DNA from: Deltaproteobacteria bacterium
GTDB taxonomy: Bacteria; Myxococcota_A; Polyangia; DRWM01; JAAZOP01
Reading direction: 5' to 3'
Length of the DNA: 64,000 nt
Assembly (NCBI GenBank): GCA_016218815.1
Contig: JACRCX010000037.1
Span: 1-64,000, forward strand
Positions 31,961-39,417 of this stretch are shown in pieces (positions within the stretch are counted from its first letter, which is position 1; each line of letters begins with the position of its first letter). The notes under the pieces are model-generated. The model did no database searches. It saw nothing but the letters and a program-made list of their open reading frames with translations, and was not told where the DNA came from. The position numbers and the translations under genes are program-made.

Positions 31961-34267
31961 ATGCGCATCGCCCTGGTCGGAGCGGAGTTCGAGGAGAACC
32001 TTGCGATCCGGTACATCCGGGGAGCGCTCGAGGCGGACGGGCACGAGGTCGTGCAGCTCGTGTTCAACGACGTGCCCGGGCTGGAGCGTGTCGCCAAGGC
32101 TTTGGCGGAGTCGGGGGCCGAGCTGGCCGGCTTCTCGCTCGTGTTCACCCGCCGCGCGCGGCAGTTCGCCGCGCTCGCGCGCCGGGCCCGCGAGCTGGGT
32201 TTCGCCGGCCACCTCACGGCGGGCGGCCACTTCGCGACCTTCAACGCCGAGGTGCTGCTGCGGGAGGTCGACGCCTTCGACTCCGTCGTCTGCGGCGAGG
32301 GCGAGCTGCCGATGCAACGCCTGGCGCGCGGCCTGGAAGGCCTCGACGACGTGCGGGGCCTGGTGTGGCGCGACCCGGACGGCCTCATCGTCTGCAATCC
32401 GCCCGCCGAGAAGCCCGCCGATCTCGACGCGCTCCCCTGGCCCGCCCACCGCAAGCCGTACGACCGCTATCTGGGCTTCCCGATCGCCAACGTCCTGGGC
32501 TCCCGCGGCTGCACGCATTCCTGCGCCTTCTGCTCCATCGCCGCCTGGCACGCGCACTGCGGCGGCGAGCGCTTCCGCATGCGCAGCCCGGAGAACCTGG
32601 CCGGCGAGCTGGCGGCGTTGTGGGGCGAGGGCGTGCGCATCTTCAACTTCCACGACGACAACTTCCTCCCCGGCTCGCGTGACGACGCTTTCGCCCGCGT
32701 GCGCGCCCTGCGCGACGAGCTGCTCGCGCGCGGCGTCGGCCGCATCGGCTTCGCGATCAAGGCGCGTCCCGACGAGGTCGACGAGGAGCTGTTCGCGTTC
32801 CTCAAGTCGATGGGCCTGTTCCGCGTGTTCCTGGGCATCGAGGCGGGGACGGCGGACTCGCTGCGGCGCCTGGGCCGCGGCCAGTCGCTCGACGACAACC
32901 GCCGCGCGCTCGACGTCATGCACCGTCTGGACCTCCACGCCTGCTTCAACCTGCTGCTGTTCAACCCGGACTCGACGCTCGAGGACGTCGCGGCCAACGT
33001 CGCCTTTTTGCGCGCGCGTCCGCGCAACCCGATGAACTTCTGCCGCACGGAGATCTACGCCGGGACGCCGCTGGAGCGGCGTCTTCGCGCGCAGGGGCGG
33101 CTGGTGGGGGACTGGTGGGGCTGGGACTACCGGATCGGCGACCCGCGCGCCGAGAGCGCCTTCCAGGTCGCGTTCGCCGCGTTCCGCGAGCGCAACTACG
33201 GCGAGCGCGGGCTGCACCACACGACGATGCGGGTCGACTACGAGTACCAGGTCTTCGAGCATTTCCACGGCCGCGACGAGGCGCTGCGGCGCCGGGTCAA
33301 GGCGTTCGTGGTCGATGCCAACCTCGACACGTGCTCCCGCCTGGAGGAGTTGCTGGAGCGCGTCGCTGCGGGCTTCCGCGACGAGACCGAGGAGCGGGAA
33401 TGGGCGGCGGCGGCGGCCGAGCGCGTCCGCGAGGCCGACGCGCGCCTGGTCGGCGGGGCGGAGCGCATCCTCGACGACCTGCGCGACGTGGTGGCGGCGC
33501 GCGGCGGACGGCGCCGCACGGCCTGGGCGCGCAAGGCCGCGGCGGCAGGGCTCGCCGCGGCCCTCGCCGCGGCTCCCGCCTGCAAGAAAGGGCCGAACGA
33601 CGGCGCGAGCCACCCGACGGAGATGGCGCCGGAGCCCGAGCAGATCGACTACTCGACGGTGATGTGCGAGATGGTCGCTCCGCCGCCCGAGCCCGCGGAT
33701 GCGGGGACGCAGGTGCGCGAGATGGTCCCCGAGCCGCCCGCGGACGCGGGCGCCGGTCCCGCCGCCGCCGCATCGCCCGACGTCACGCTCCCCGCCGACG
33801 CCGCTCCGGGCGCGCCCGATGCGGCCGCTTCCGTCGAGGTCACGACCGACGCGGTGCCGCCGATCGTGGACTCCGCGGTCCTGCGTTCGTGGTTCGACAC
33901 GGCGGCGATGTGGCGTCTGGCGGACGAGATCATCCCCTCGCACCGGCTCCAGGTGGAGCTGTGGATCGATGCCGACGGGCGCGTGACCCACGCCGAGCTG
34001 CACGGGATCTCGCTGCGGGCCGAGCGCAAGCAGGCGCTGGTGGAGTATCTCGAGTCGCTGAGCGCGGCAGGGCAGGGCGGTCCCGCGGGGCGCTATCTTT
34101 TCGAGGTCACGCGCGAGCAGCTCGACGAGGTGCGCGCGTCCAACTCGCAGATCTTCGAGGAGGCGCCGTACCCGTATCCGGACACGCACATGCACGAGCG
34201 CGCGCCCGAGCCGTCGCACACGCGCGAGATGATCGCGCCGCCGCCGGAGCTGCAGAAGAAGAAGTAG
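31961..34267 (+). CDS. B12-binding-type radical SAM protein fused to a lipoprotein-like tail
   Basis: 768 residues; ATG 31961 has GGAGG seven bases upstream. Residues 1-150 are a Rossmann-type cobalamin-binding-like domain. The radical SAM core carries the cluster motif C184xxxC188xxC191 (CTHSCAFC) and runs to ~450 (FHDDNFLPGS, FLGIEAGTADSLRRL, AGTPLERRL), followed by a helical region to ~505. Then comes an internal export-like segment: a basic patch, an Ala/Leu core and PAC with Cys541. After it lie three related motifs (CEMVAPPP, REMVPEPP, REMIAPPP) around a ~110-residue domain, ending in lysines. GTG 33488 could start a separate lipoprotein. The substrate is unknown; the tail may be a target or an independent protein. 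Confidence 0.8.
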   Translation: MRIALVGAEFEENLAIRYIRGALEADGHEVVQLVFNDVPGLERVAKALAESGAELAGFSLVFTRRARQFAALARRARELGFAGHLTAGGHFATFNAEVLLREVDAFDSVVCGEGELPMQRLARGLEGLDDVRGLVWRDPDGLIVCNPPAEKPADLDALPWPAHRKPYDRYLGFPIANVLGSRGCTHSCAFCSIAAWHAHCGGERFRMRSPENLAGELAALWGEGVRIFNFHDDNFLPGSRDDAFARVRALRDELLARGVGRIGFAIKARPDEVDEELFAFLKSMGLFRVFLGIEAGTADSLRRLGRGQSLDDNRRALDVMHRLDLHACFNLLLFNPDSTLEDVAANVAFLRARPRNPMNFCRTEIYAGTPLERRLRAQGRLVGDWWGWDYRIGDPRAESAFQVAFAAFRERNYGERGLHHTTMRVDYEYQVFEHFHGRDEALRRRVKAFVVDANLDTCSRLEELLERVAAGFRDETEEREWAAAAAERVREADARLVGGAERILDDLRDVVAARGGRRRTAWARKAAAAGLAAALAAAPACKKGPNDGASHPTEMAPEPEQIDYSTVMCEMVAPPPEPADAGTQVREMVPEPPADAGAGPAAAASPDVTLPADAAPGAPDAAASVEVTTDAVPPIVDSAVLRSWFDTAAMWRLADEIIPSHRLQVELWIDADGRVTHAELHGISLRAERKQALVEYLESLSAAGQGGPAGRYLFEVTREQLDEVRASNSQIFEEAPYPYPDTHMHERAPEPSHTREMIAPPPELQKKK

Positions 34268-34685
34268 GCGCGAAGACCCAGCGCCGCAGGATCGGGTAGG
34301 TGAAGCCGAGCCAGACGAGCGCCATGCTCGCGAGCTGCAGCAGCCGCGGGTCCCAGCCCGTGGCGGCGTAGAGCGACCACCACACGAGCGTCGCGAGGGT
34401 CACGGCCGCCCCGGCGGCCATGGCGTAGCGGCCGAGCTGGGGCAGGACGGACTCGCCGCGTACGCGGAACGCCCACTGCCGGTTCAGGGCGAAGTTCGCC
34501 GCGGCTCCGATTGCCCCGCTGCACCACCGCGCCGCGGTCAGCGCCGGCCCGGCCAGGAACAGCGTCGCCAGCGCGAAGATCCCCGCGTCCAGCACCGTCG
34601 TTGCGGCGCTCACCAGGAGGCTGCGTCGGCCGGCGGCGGGTGGCTGGTAGCTGGTGGCTGGTGGCTGGTGGTTCGGAGCGCTCAC
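34107..34685 (-). CDS. GtrA-family flippase-like membrane protein with read-through tail
   Basis: About 192 residues. The start is GTG 34685, overlapping the stop of the glycosyltransferase gene as GTGA. Residues ~20-135 contain four hydrophobic helices and the typical GtrA phrases (GAAANFALNRQWAFR, LGRYAMAAGAAVTL, SMALVWLGFTYPILRRWVF). GtrA proteins help move polyprenyl-linked sugars across the membrane. The family usually ends here, but this frame runs ~55 residues more, antisense to the last 161 bases of the radical SAM gene, giving an Arg/Ala-rich tail. The first ~18 residues (NHQPPATSYQPP) are a translated dispersed repeat. Confidence 0.75.
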   Translation of the reverse strand: MSAPNHQPPATSYQPPAAGRRSLLVSAATTVLDAGIFALATLFLAGPALTAARWCSGAIGAAANFALNRQWAFRVRGESVLPQLGRYAMAAGAAVTLATLVWWSLYAATGWDPRLLQLASMALVWLGFTYPILRRWVFAPTSSSAAPAAARSSRACATARARARACACPDTGTAPPRRSASWTRAPRRAARA

Positions 34686-36274
34686 GAACTCCCCGCGCTT
34701 TCCGCCCTTCCCGCTCTTCCCGCACTCTCCGCCAGGTACTCGTCGTAGGTCACGAGCCGGCGGTAGCGCATGAGGCGGCGGAGGCGGTCGCGGACGTGGT
34801 CGAAGGGGCGGGCGCCCCGGAGATCTTCGGGGTGCAGGGCGACGCGGAGGAGCGGGGTCGTGCGGGCGAGGGCCTCGGCGCCGCGCATCACGGCGCGCTT
34901 GCCGAAGTCGACGAGCGGGTGCGGCGCGGCGAAGGTGAGGGCGGGGGCCGGGATCGGGGTCCGGGAGCCGCCCAGCGGCCGCAGGTGTCCCATCGTCGCG
35001 GTCGCGCGGAAGCACAGCTCGTCCATGGCCTGACGCGTGCCCTCGCTCTGGAACCACGCGGGGGCGACGAAGTCGTCGGCGTGCAGGCCGACGGCGTCGA
35101 GGATGGCCCGGCCCGCGTGCAGCCGCTCGCGCGCCTCGGCGAACGGGAGATGGGCGAACTCCTCGCAGCCCCGTGCGAACCACTCGTGCAGCAGCGCGTT
35201 GCGCAGCCCGGGCGGCGGCGGCTCCGCGCGGTGCGTGAGTCCGTGCTGGACGATTTCGCAACCCTCGTGCCGGCGTCGTCGCAGCCAGTCCGCGAACGCG
35301 GGATGGTCGCGCAGGTCCCACCTCCCGCCGCGGCCGTCCTGGAACGCCGGGACCACCAGGAACATCGCGCGATCGACGCCCACCTCGACCAGCGCCTCCC
35401 ACAGCTCCCGGAGCTCGGGTTCGAACGCCGGCGTGACGTCGTGCAGCTCGACGACGAGCGAACGCGGCAGCAGGCGCGGCGCTCCCGTCTCCCGGTCGGC
35501 GGCGGGATTGGTGGCGCGCAGGCGAACCGCCTGGCGTACGGTCTCGCGCGCCAGGCGCGCGGCCTGCCGCGGTCCGAGCTTGCTCTCGGCGGCGCCGTAG
35601 CGGCAGGCGATGGTCGCGGTGGCGATCCGCACGTCCCGTGCGCTTTCCGCCGCGCGGCGAGCCAGGACCACCAGCGACTCGTACTCGACCCCGTACCCGC
35701 CGGTGATCGGCAGGCGGTCGCCCAGGGCGTCCGCGAGCGGCTTGCGGTACAGCCGGACTCCCGATTGCACATCCATGAGGTCCACCCCGGCGACGAAGCG
35801 GAAGCCCGCGTTCACCGCCCAGTTGGAGAACCGCCGCTCGACCGGCATCTCGTCCTGCGCGCGCGCGCCGATCACCGCGTCGTGCGTGTCCAGGAGTGTC
35901 GCCAGCCCCGGCAGCTCGGCCGGGTCGTGCTGTCCGTCGCCGTCCAGGAGCGCGACCGCGTCGAGGTTCCAGCGGCGCAGCGCGCGCAGGCCGCGGCGCA
36001 CGGCGCCCTGCTTGCCCAGGTTCTTGCGATTGCGCAGCACGCGCAGGGGAACGTCGGGTGCCCGCGCGGCGATCTGCGCGAGCACGGCGGCGGTCCCGTC
36101 GCGCGAGGCGTCGTCGACCACCACGATCGCCGCCGGCTCCGCCGCGCGGCAGCGTGCGAGCAGTTCCGGCAGGTGCCGCGCCTCGTTGAACGCCGGGATC
36201 ACGAGGCCCACGCGCCGATCGAAGGTCGTCGGGGACGGCCGCCGCACCTCGGCCGCCGTGCACTGGATGCTCAT
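34682..36274 (-). CDS. GT2 glycosyltransferase fused to a DUF2334 polysaccharide-deacetylase-like domain
   Basis: 530 residues; ATG 36274 follows GGAGG. Residues ~20-240 are a DPM1-like family 2 glycosyltransferase (VGLVIPAFNEARHLPELL, VVVDDASRDGT, LLDGDGQHDP, DVQSGVRLYRK), which normally transfers sugars to polyprenyl phosphate. Residues ~270-515 are a DUF2334-type carbohydrate esterase-like domain (SLVVELHDVTP, FLVVPAFQDG, EIVQHGLTHR, FVAPAWFQS) with plausible metal-binding Asp and His. It is coupled to GtrA, which fits polyprenyl-sugar synthesis and flipping. The fusion suggests sugar transfer and deacetylation of the same lipid-linked sugar. Confidence 0.85.
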   Translation of the reverse strand: MSIQCTAAEVRRPSPTTFDRRVGLVIPAFNEARHLPELLARCRAAEPAAIVVVDDASRDGTAAVLAQIAARAPDVPLRVLRNRKNLGKQGAVRRGLRALRRWNLDAVALLDGDGQHDPAELPGLATLLDTHDAVIGARAQDEMPVERRFSNWAVNAGFRFVAGVDLMDVQSGVRLYRKPLADALGDRLPITGGYGVEYESLVVLARRAAESARDVRIATATIACRYGAAESKLGPRQAARLARETVRQAVRLRATNPAADRETGAPRLLPRSLVVELHDVTPAFEPELRELWEALVEVGVDRAMFLVVPAFQDGRGGRWDLRDHPAFADWLRRRRHEGCEIVQHGLTHRAEPPPPGLRNALLHEWFARGCEEFAHLPFAEARERLHAGRAILDAVGLHADDFVAPAWFQSEGTRQAMDELCFRATATMGHLRPLGGSRTPIPAPALTFAAPHPLVDFGKRAVMRGAEALARTTPLLRVALHPEDLRGARPFDHVRDRLRRLMRYRRLVTYDEYLAESAGRAGRAESAGSS

Positions 36275-36326
36275 GACGTCCTCCTTCCTCGCCCGGGAGG
36301 TCGTTCAAGGGGCATGCCAAGCGCGG

Positions 36327-36372
36327 CGCGGCGTCATCCTCGAAGCGAGCGAGGGCCGATCGTGGGAATCCG
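36327..36372. repeat. GTCATCCTCGAAGCGAGCGA-type dispersed repeat
   Basis: The stretch GTCATCCTCGAAGCGAGCGA then GGGCCGATCGTGGGAATCC resembles a dispersed repeat type (GTCATCCTCGAGCGAAGCGA) met in many environmental genomes. No second copy was found in the window. The rest of the 36275-36465 gap holds no gene. Confidence 0.4.
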
Positions 36373-36465
36373 GCGTCTTGCGGTGTCGCGGGTCGGCTGC
36401 CGGTGCGTAGCCGGATGCGCGGCGACCGGCGCGCCGCGTGGCGCATGACGCGGTGCGTCGAAGTC

Positions 36466-37374
36466 CTACATGCCCTGGCGGCCGGGCGCTGCGCACGCGG
36501 GCAGCGGCGGCTGCGGAGCCTCCGGCAGCCCGTCGGCCGTGAGGTCCTCGTACACTTCCCCGCGGGGCACGCCGGCCTCCAGCCGCGCGCGGCCTTCGGC
36601 GATGGCCGCCGTCACGCGGGCCTCGAGCTTCGCGAAGGGCAGCGAGCCCTCGAACCGCCGCCCGTTGAGCACGAAGGACGGCGTGCCGGTGACGCCGATG
36701 CGATGGCCCGCCGTGACGTCGGCCGCAACCTCGGCGCGGACCCGCTCGTCCTCCAACGCGTCGCGGAAGCGCGCCGGGTTCAGACCGGCCTGGATCGCGA
36801 GCCGTTCGAGGTCCTCGGTCGTCCACTCCCCGGGATTCGCGAAGAGCAGATCGTGCATTTCCCAGAAGCGGCCCTGCGCATGCGCGGCGGCCGCCACCAC
36901 CGCCGCCTCCGGCGCCTTGCCGTGCCCGGGAATCGGGTACGCCTTGTAAACCGCGCGCAGCTCGTCCGGGTGCGCTGCGACGAGTTGGTCGAGCACCGGC
37001 GCCATGCGTGCGCAATGCGGGCACGAGAAGTCGATGAAGACGATCAGAACGGCCAGCGGCTCGGACGCCCCCTTCCAGGGCGAATCCCCCAGCGGCACGT
37101 GGAACACGGGCCCCGCGAGGCCGGCGTCGAGCGGCTCCGCTTCGCGCGCCGGCGGCGGCCGCACCGCATCCTCCGGCGCCGGCTCGGCCGTCGCGGCCTC
37201 CGGCTCGACGGGCGCCGGGATCGGTGCGGGTTGCGATGTCGCCTCCGCGTCCCCGTTATTCAGGTCGCACGGCGCGCCCCCCGCCCGTCCGCATGCGGCG
37301 AGGACGATCCCGGCGGCGGCCGCCAGCAGCGTCCCGGCGACCGGTCCAGTAGCCTGGCCCGCACCCCTCCGCAC
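36466..37374 (-). CDS. DsbA-like thiol-disulfide lipoprotein
   Basis: 302 residues from GTG 37374. Lipobox LAAC (Cys28) and a Pro/Ala/Glu-rich linker (~40-85) precede a thioredoxin-fold domain with active site C118-PHC121 (FIDFSCPHCARM) and the cis-Pro region GVTGTPSFVLNGR. This is the DsbA/DsbG-like (thioredoxin_4) type. It probably forms or shuffles disulfides outside the cytoplasm, a useful function in a genome so rich in Cys-rich lipoproteins. No DsbB or DsbD partner is visible nearby. Confidence 0.87.
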   Translation of the reverse strand: MRRGAGQATGPVAGTLLAAAAGIVLAACGRAGGAPCDLNNGDAEATSQPAPIPAPVEPEAATAEPAPEDAVRPPPAREAEPLDAGLAGPVFHVPLGDSPWKGASEPLAVLIVFIDFSCPHCARMAPVLDQLVAAHPDELRAVYKAYPIPGHGKAPEAAVVAAAAHAQGRFWEMHDLLFANPGEWTTEDLERLAIQAGLNPARFRDALEDERVRAEVAADVTAGHRIGVTGTPSFVLNGRRFEGSLPFAKLEARVTAAIAEGRARLEAGVPRGEVYEDLTADGLPEAPQPPLPACAAPGRQGM

Positions 37375-37457
37375 GTCTGCCCTTTCCCTCTTCGTCCGCC
37401 TTGCCCTTGCCTTCTCAGCGCCTCAGCGTCCGCCTGCGCCCTGAGAGCGTCGAAGGG

Positions 37458-38417
37458 TCAGCGGTCAGTCGGATCCCCGGGTCCTCCCGCAGCGGCCTCC
37501 GTCGGGACGGCAGCCGCGGGCTGAAGCCCGCGGTTCGGACGGGAGAGCCTCTCCCCGCCCTCCGCGTGCTCCGCGATCCAGTCGTGCACGGCGGCCACGA
37601 GCGCCGGCAGCCCCTCGTCCGTGACGTCTCGGGTCGGCACCGGCGCGCCGACGTGCACGACGACCTGGGCCCCGGGCCGCAGGAGCGCGCTGCCCTTGCG
37701 CATCAGGTTCCACGTGCCGCGCACCGCCACGGGCACGATCGGCGTGCCCAGGTCCCGCGCCACGACGAACAGGCCCGTCTTGAAGGGGCCGACCTTCCCG
37801 TCGAGAGTCCTGGTCCCCTCGGGAAAGGCGAGGATCGACCTGCCGAGCGCCAATTCCTCGCGGCACCGGTTGCGCAGCTCCGCCAGCCGTCCCGCGCCGC
37901 CCTTGCGCACGGCGATCGTGCCGCGCGAGCGCATGAACGGGCCGTAGAGCGGAATCCGGAAGTGCTCGTCCAGCTCGATCCCCTGCCGGTAGTGCGGCGT
38001 TGCGTTGTGGCAGGCGATGAAGTCGAAGTGGTTCACGTGGTTCTGGAAGAAGAAGTACGGGGTGCGGGGGTTGACCGCGGGGTCCACCTCGGCGCGCCAG
38101 CGCACGCCGAGCAACCGGAGCTGCACGTCGGCGTAGATCGCATAGAGCCGCTGCAGCCGCTCGGGTCGGAGGCCCAAGTTCCCCGCGAGTACGGTGAGCG
38201 TGGTCAGCGCGGGGACGCCCCACGCGAGTCCCGCGGCCCACGCCGCCGCCGAGAGCGCGAAGTCCTTGGCGCCCACGTCGCCGTGCACCCGCCGCGCGGC
38301 GGCCACTCCATCCCGCAGGAAGCGCAAGGGGAGGATGGAGCGAGCGCGTCGCCGGATCCCGCTATCGGTGTCCATCGGTGTCCATCGGTGGTTTCCTTCG
38401 CTCGCCGGGCACTCCAC
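37458..38417 (-). CDS. PlsC-like 1-acylglycerol-3-phosphate acyltransferase
   Basis: About 319 residues. It contains NHVNHFD (NHx4D catalytic motif), RSRGTIAVRKGG, the glycerol-phosphate site FPEGTR, and FKTGLFVVARDLGTPIVPVAV, all standard for the PlsC family in phospholipid synthesis. GTG 38417 abuts the stop of the lipid kinase gene; ATG 38375 is an alternative. Both start choices lie on or next to a CATCGGTGTCCATCGGTGG repeat (translated as HRWTPMDTD). The C-terminal NRGLQPAAA is the translated palindromic repeat at 37511-37546, so both ends have been altered by repeat insertion. Confidence 0.85.
   Translation of the reverse strand: MECPASEGNHRWTPMDTDSGIRRRARSILPLRFLRDGVAAARRVHGDVGAKDFALSAAAWAAGLAWGVPALTTLTVLAGNLGLRPERLQRLYAIYADVQLRLLGVRWRAEVDPAVNPRTPYFFFQNHVNHFDFIACHNATPHYRQGIELDEHFRIPLYGPFMRSRGTIAVRKGGAGRLAELRNRCREELALGRSILAFPEGTRTLDGKVGPFKTGLFVVARDLGTPIVPVAVRGTWNLMRKGSALLRPGAQVVVHVGAPVPTRDVTDEGLPALVAAVHDWIAEHAEGGERLSRPNRGLQPAAAVPTEAAAGGPGDPTDR
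37511..37546. repeat. REP-like palindrome, half copy
   Basis: CCGCGGGCTGAAGCCCGCGG at 37514-37533, followed by TTCGGACGGGAG. This is the right half of the element at 8592-8652 and 11164-11241. It lies inside the 3' end of the PlsC-like gene. A CCTGAGAGCGTCGAAGGG repeat (37440-37461) sits just beyond the stop. Confidence 0.75.
38363..38395. repeat. ATCGGTGTCC tandem repeat, copy 1
   Basis: TATCGGTGTCCATCGGTGTCC followed by ATCGGTGGTTTCC. Other copies are at 39375-39411 and, inverted, 44480-44515. It is translated at the start of the PlsC-like gene. Confidence 0.8.
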
Positions 38418-39317
38418 CTACGCCGCGACCTCGATCGCGCCCGGAACGACCTCCAGCGAGCGCAAGGCGAGTGCCAGGACTTCGCCGTCGATCATCACGT
38501 CGACCGCCTCCCCTCCCTCGAAGTCGACTCTCCGCGCCCTCGTGCACTCGACTTCCGGCAGGTCGACGTGGGTGCCCTTGAAGATGCGCGGGAACGAGCG
38601 CAGGAGTCGGACGCGCCCCATCGGTCCGATGCGGATCACGTCGACGTAGCCGTCCGCGGCGTCGGCGGCCGGGGCCATCATCATCGTTCCGCCCGTGTAC
38701 CGGCTGTTGCAGAAGGAGAGCATGCTGCACGGACGGGCGTCCGGCCCTCCGCCGTCCAGGCGCACGGGGAACGACGGGTACCTCATCCGCGCGACGCAGC
38801 CGAGCACCGCCAGGATGTACCCGCGGGCCCCGAAGGACTTGAAGCGGCGGTTGGTCATCGCGCCCGCGCGCGCGGCGAACCCCAGCCCGGCGATGTTGAG
38901 GTAGTGGAGCACTCCCCCGCCGTGCTCGCACCGCACGACGTCGACGGCTCGTCGCGCGTCCGCGAGGAGCGCCGTCGCCGCGCCGGCCGCATCCGTGATC
39001 CCGTAGTCGCGCAGGAACGAGTTCCCCGTGCCCAGCGGCAGGGTGGCGACACGCGGCCTGGTCGCTCCGTCCCCGGTCGCCAGCAGGCCGTTCACGACCT
39101 CGAAGCACGTGCCGTCGCCCCCGACCGCCAGGAAGTCGCGCGCCCCGGCCTCGTACGCCTCGCGCGCCAGCCGGCTTGCGTGTCCGGGCGCTTCCGTGGT
39201 CCGCACCTCCAGGTCCACGCCCGCCGCGCGCAGCGCGGCCAGCTCCGCCTCCGCCTGCCGGCGGCACTTCCCATGGCCCGCGGCGGGGTTGACGATGGCG
39301 ATCCAGCGCGTTGTCAC
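38418..39317 (-). CDS. Diacylglycerol/sphingosine-type lipid kinase
   Basis: 299 residues from GTG 39317. The N-terminal DAGK catalytic domain has IAIVNPAAGHGK, VGGDGTCFEVVNGL and LPLGTGNSFLRDYG. The C-terminal domain is strand-rich with VDVMIDGEVLAL. Family members (YegS/BmrU/DgkB-like) phosphorylate diacylglycerol or related lipids. The stop TAG abuts the GTG of the PlsC-like gene, so a lipid kinase and an acyltransferase are made together, consistent with phosphatidate or phospholipid recycling. Confidence 0.88.
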   Translation of the reverse strand: MTTRWIAIVNPAAGHGKCRRQAEAELAALRAAGVDLEVRTTEAPGHASRLAREAYEAGARDFLAVGGDGTCFEVVNGLLATGDGATRPRVATLPLGTGNSFLRDYGITDAAGAATALLADARRAVDVVRCEHGGGVLHYLNIAGLGFAARAGAMTNRRFKSFGARGYILAVLGCVARMRYPSFPVRLDGGGPDARPCSMLSFCNSRYTGGTMMMAPAADAADGYVDVIRIGPMGRVRLLRSFPRIFKGTHVDLPEVECTRARRVDFEGGEAVDVMIDGEVLALALRSLEVVPGAIEVAA

Positions 39318-39374
39318 TTGCGCCCGCCGGCGAGCAGATGATGAGAAGCGAGAGACGGGATCTCTTCTTCTCCG

Positions 39375-39411
39375 CTATCTGTGTTCATCGGTGTCCATCG
39401 GTGGTTTCTCT
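39375..39411. repeat. ATCGGTGTCC tandem repeat, copy 2
   Basis: TATCTGTGTTCATCGGTGTCC followed by ATCGGTGGTTTCTCTT, between the GcvPB gene and the lipid kinase gene. Same orientation as copy 1. Confidence 0.8.
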
Positions 39412-39417
39412 TCCCGC

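Noticed and set aside
31841..34219. Long minus-strand open frame antisense to the radical SAM gene, continuous with mazE
   Set aside because: Its translation is Arg/Val/Ala-rich without motifs. The promoter and MKTAVSIPDE start of mazE lie at its end, so upstream codons are only an open shadow frame.
36275..36465. Possible tRNA or other RNA gene in the gap
   Set aside because: No T-loop GGTTCGA-type motif or cloverleaf could be built; a dispersed repeat-like tract explains part of it.
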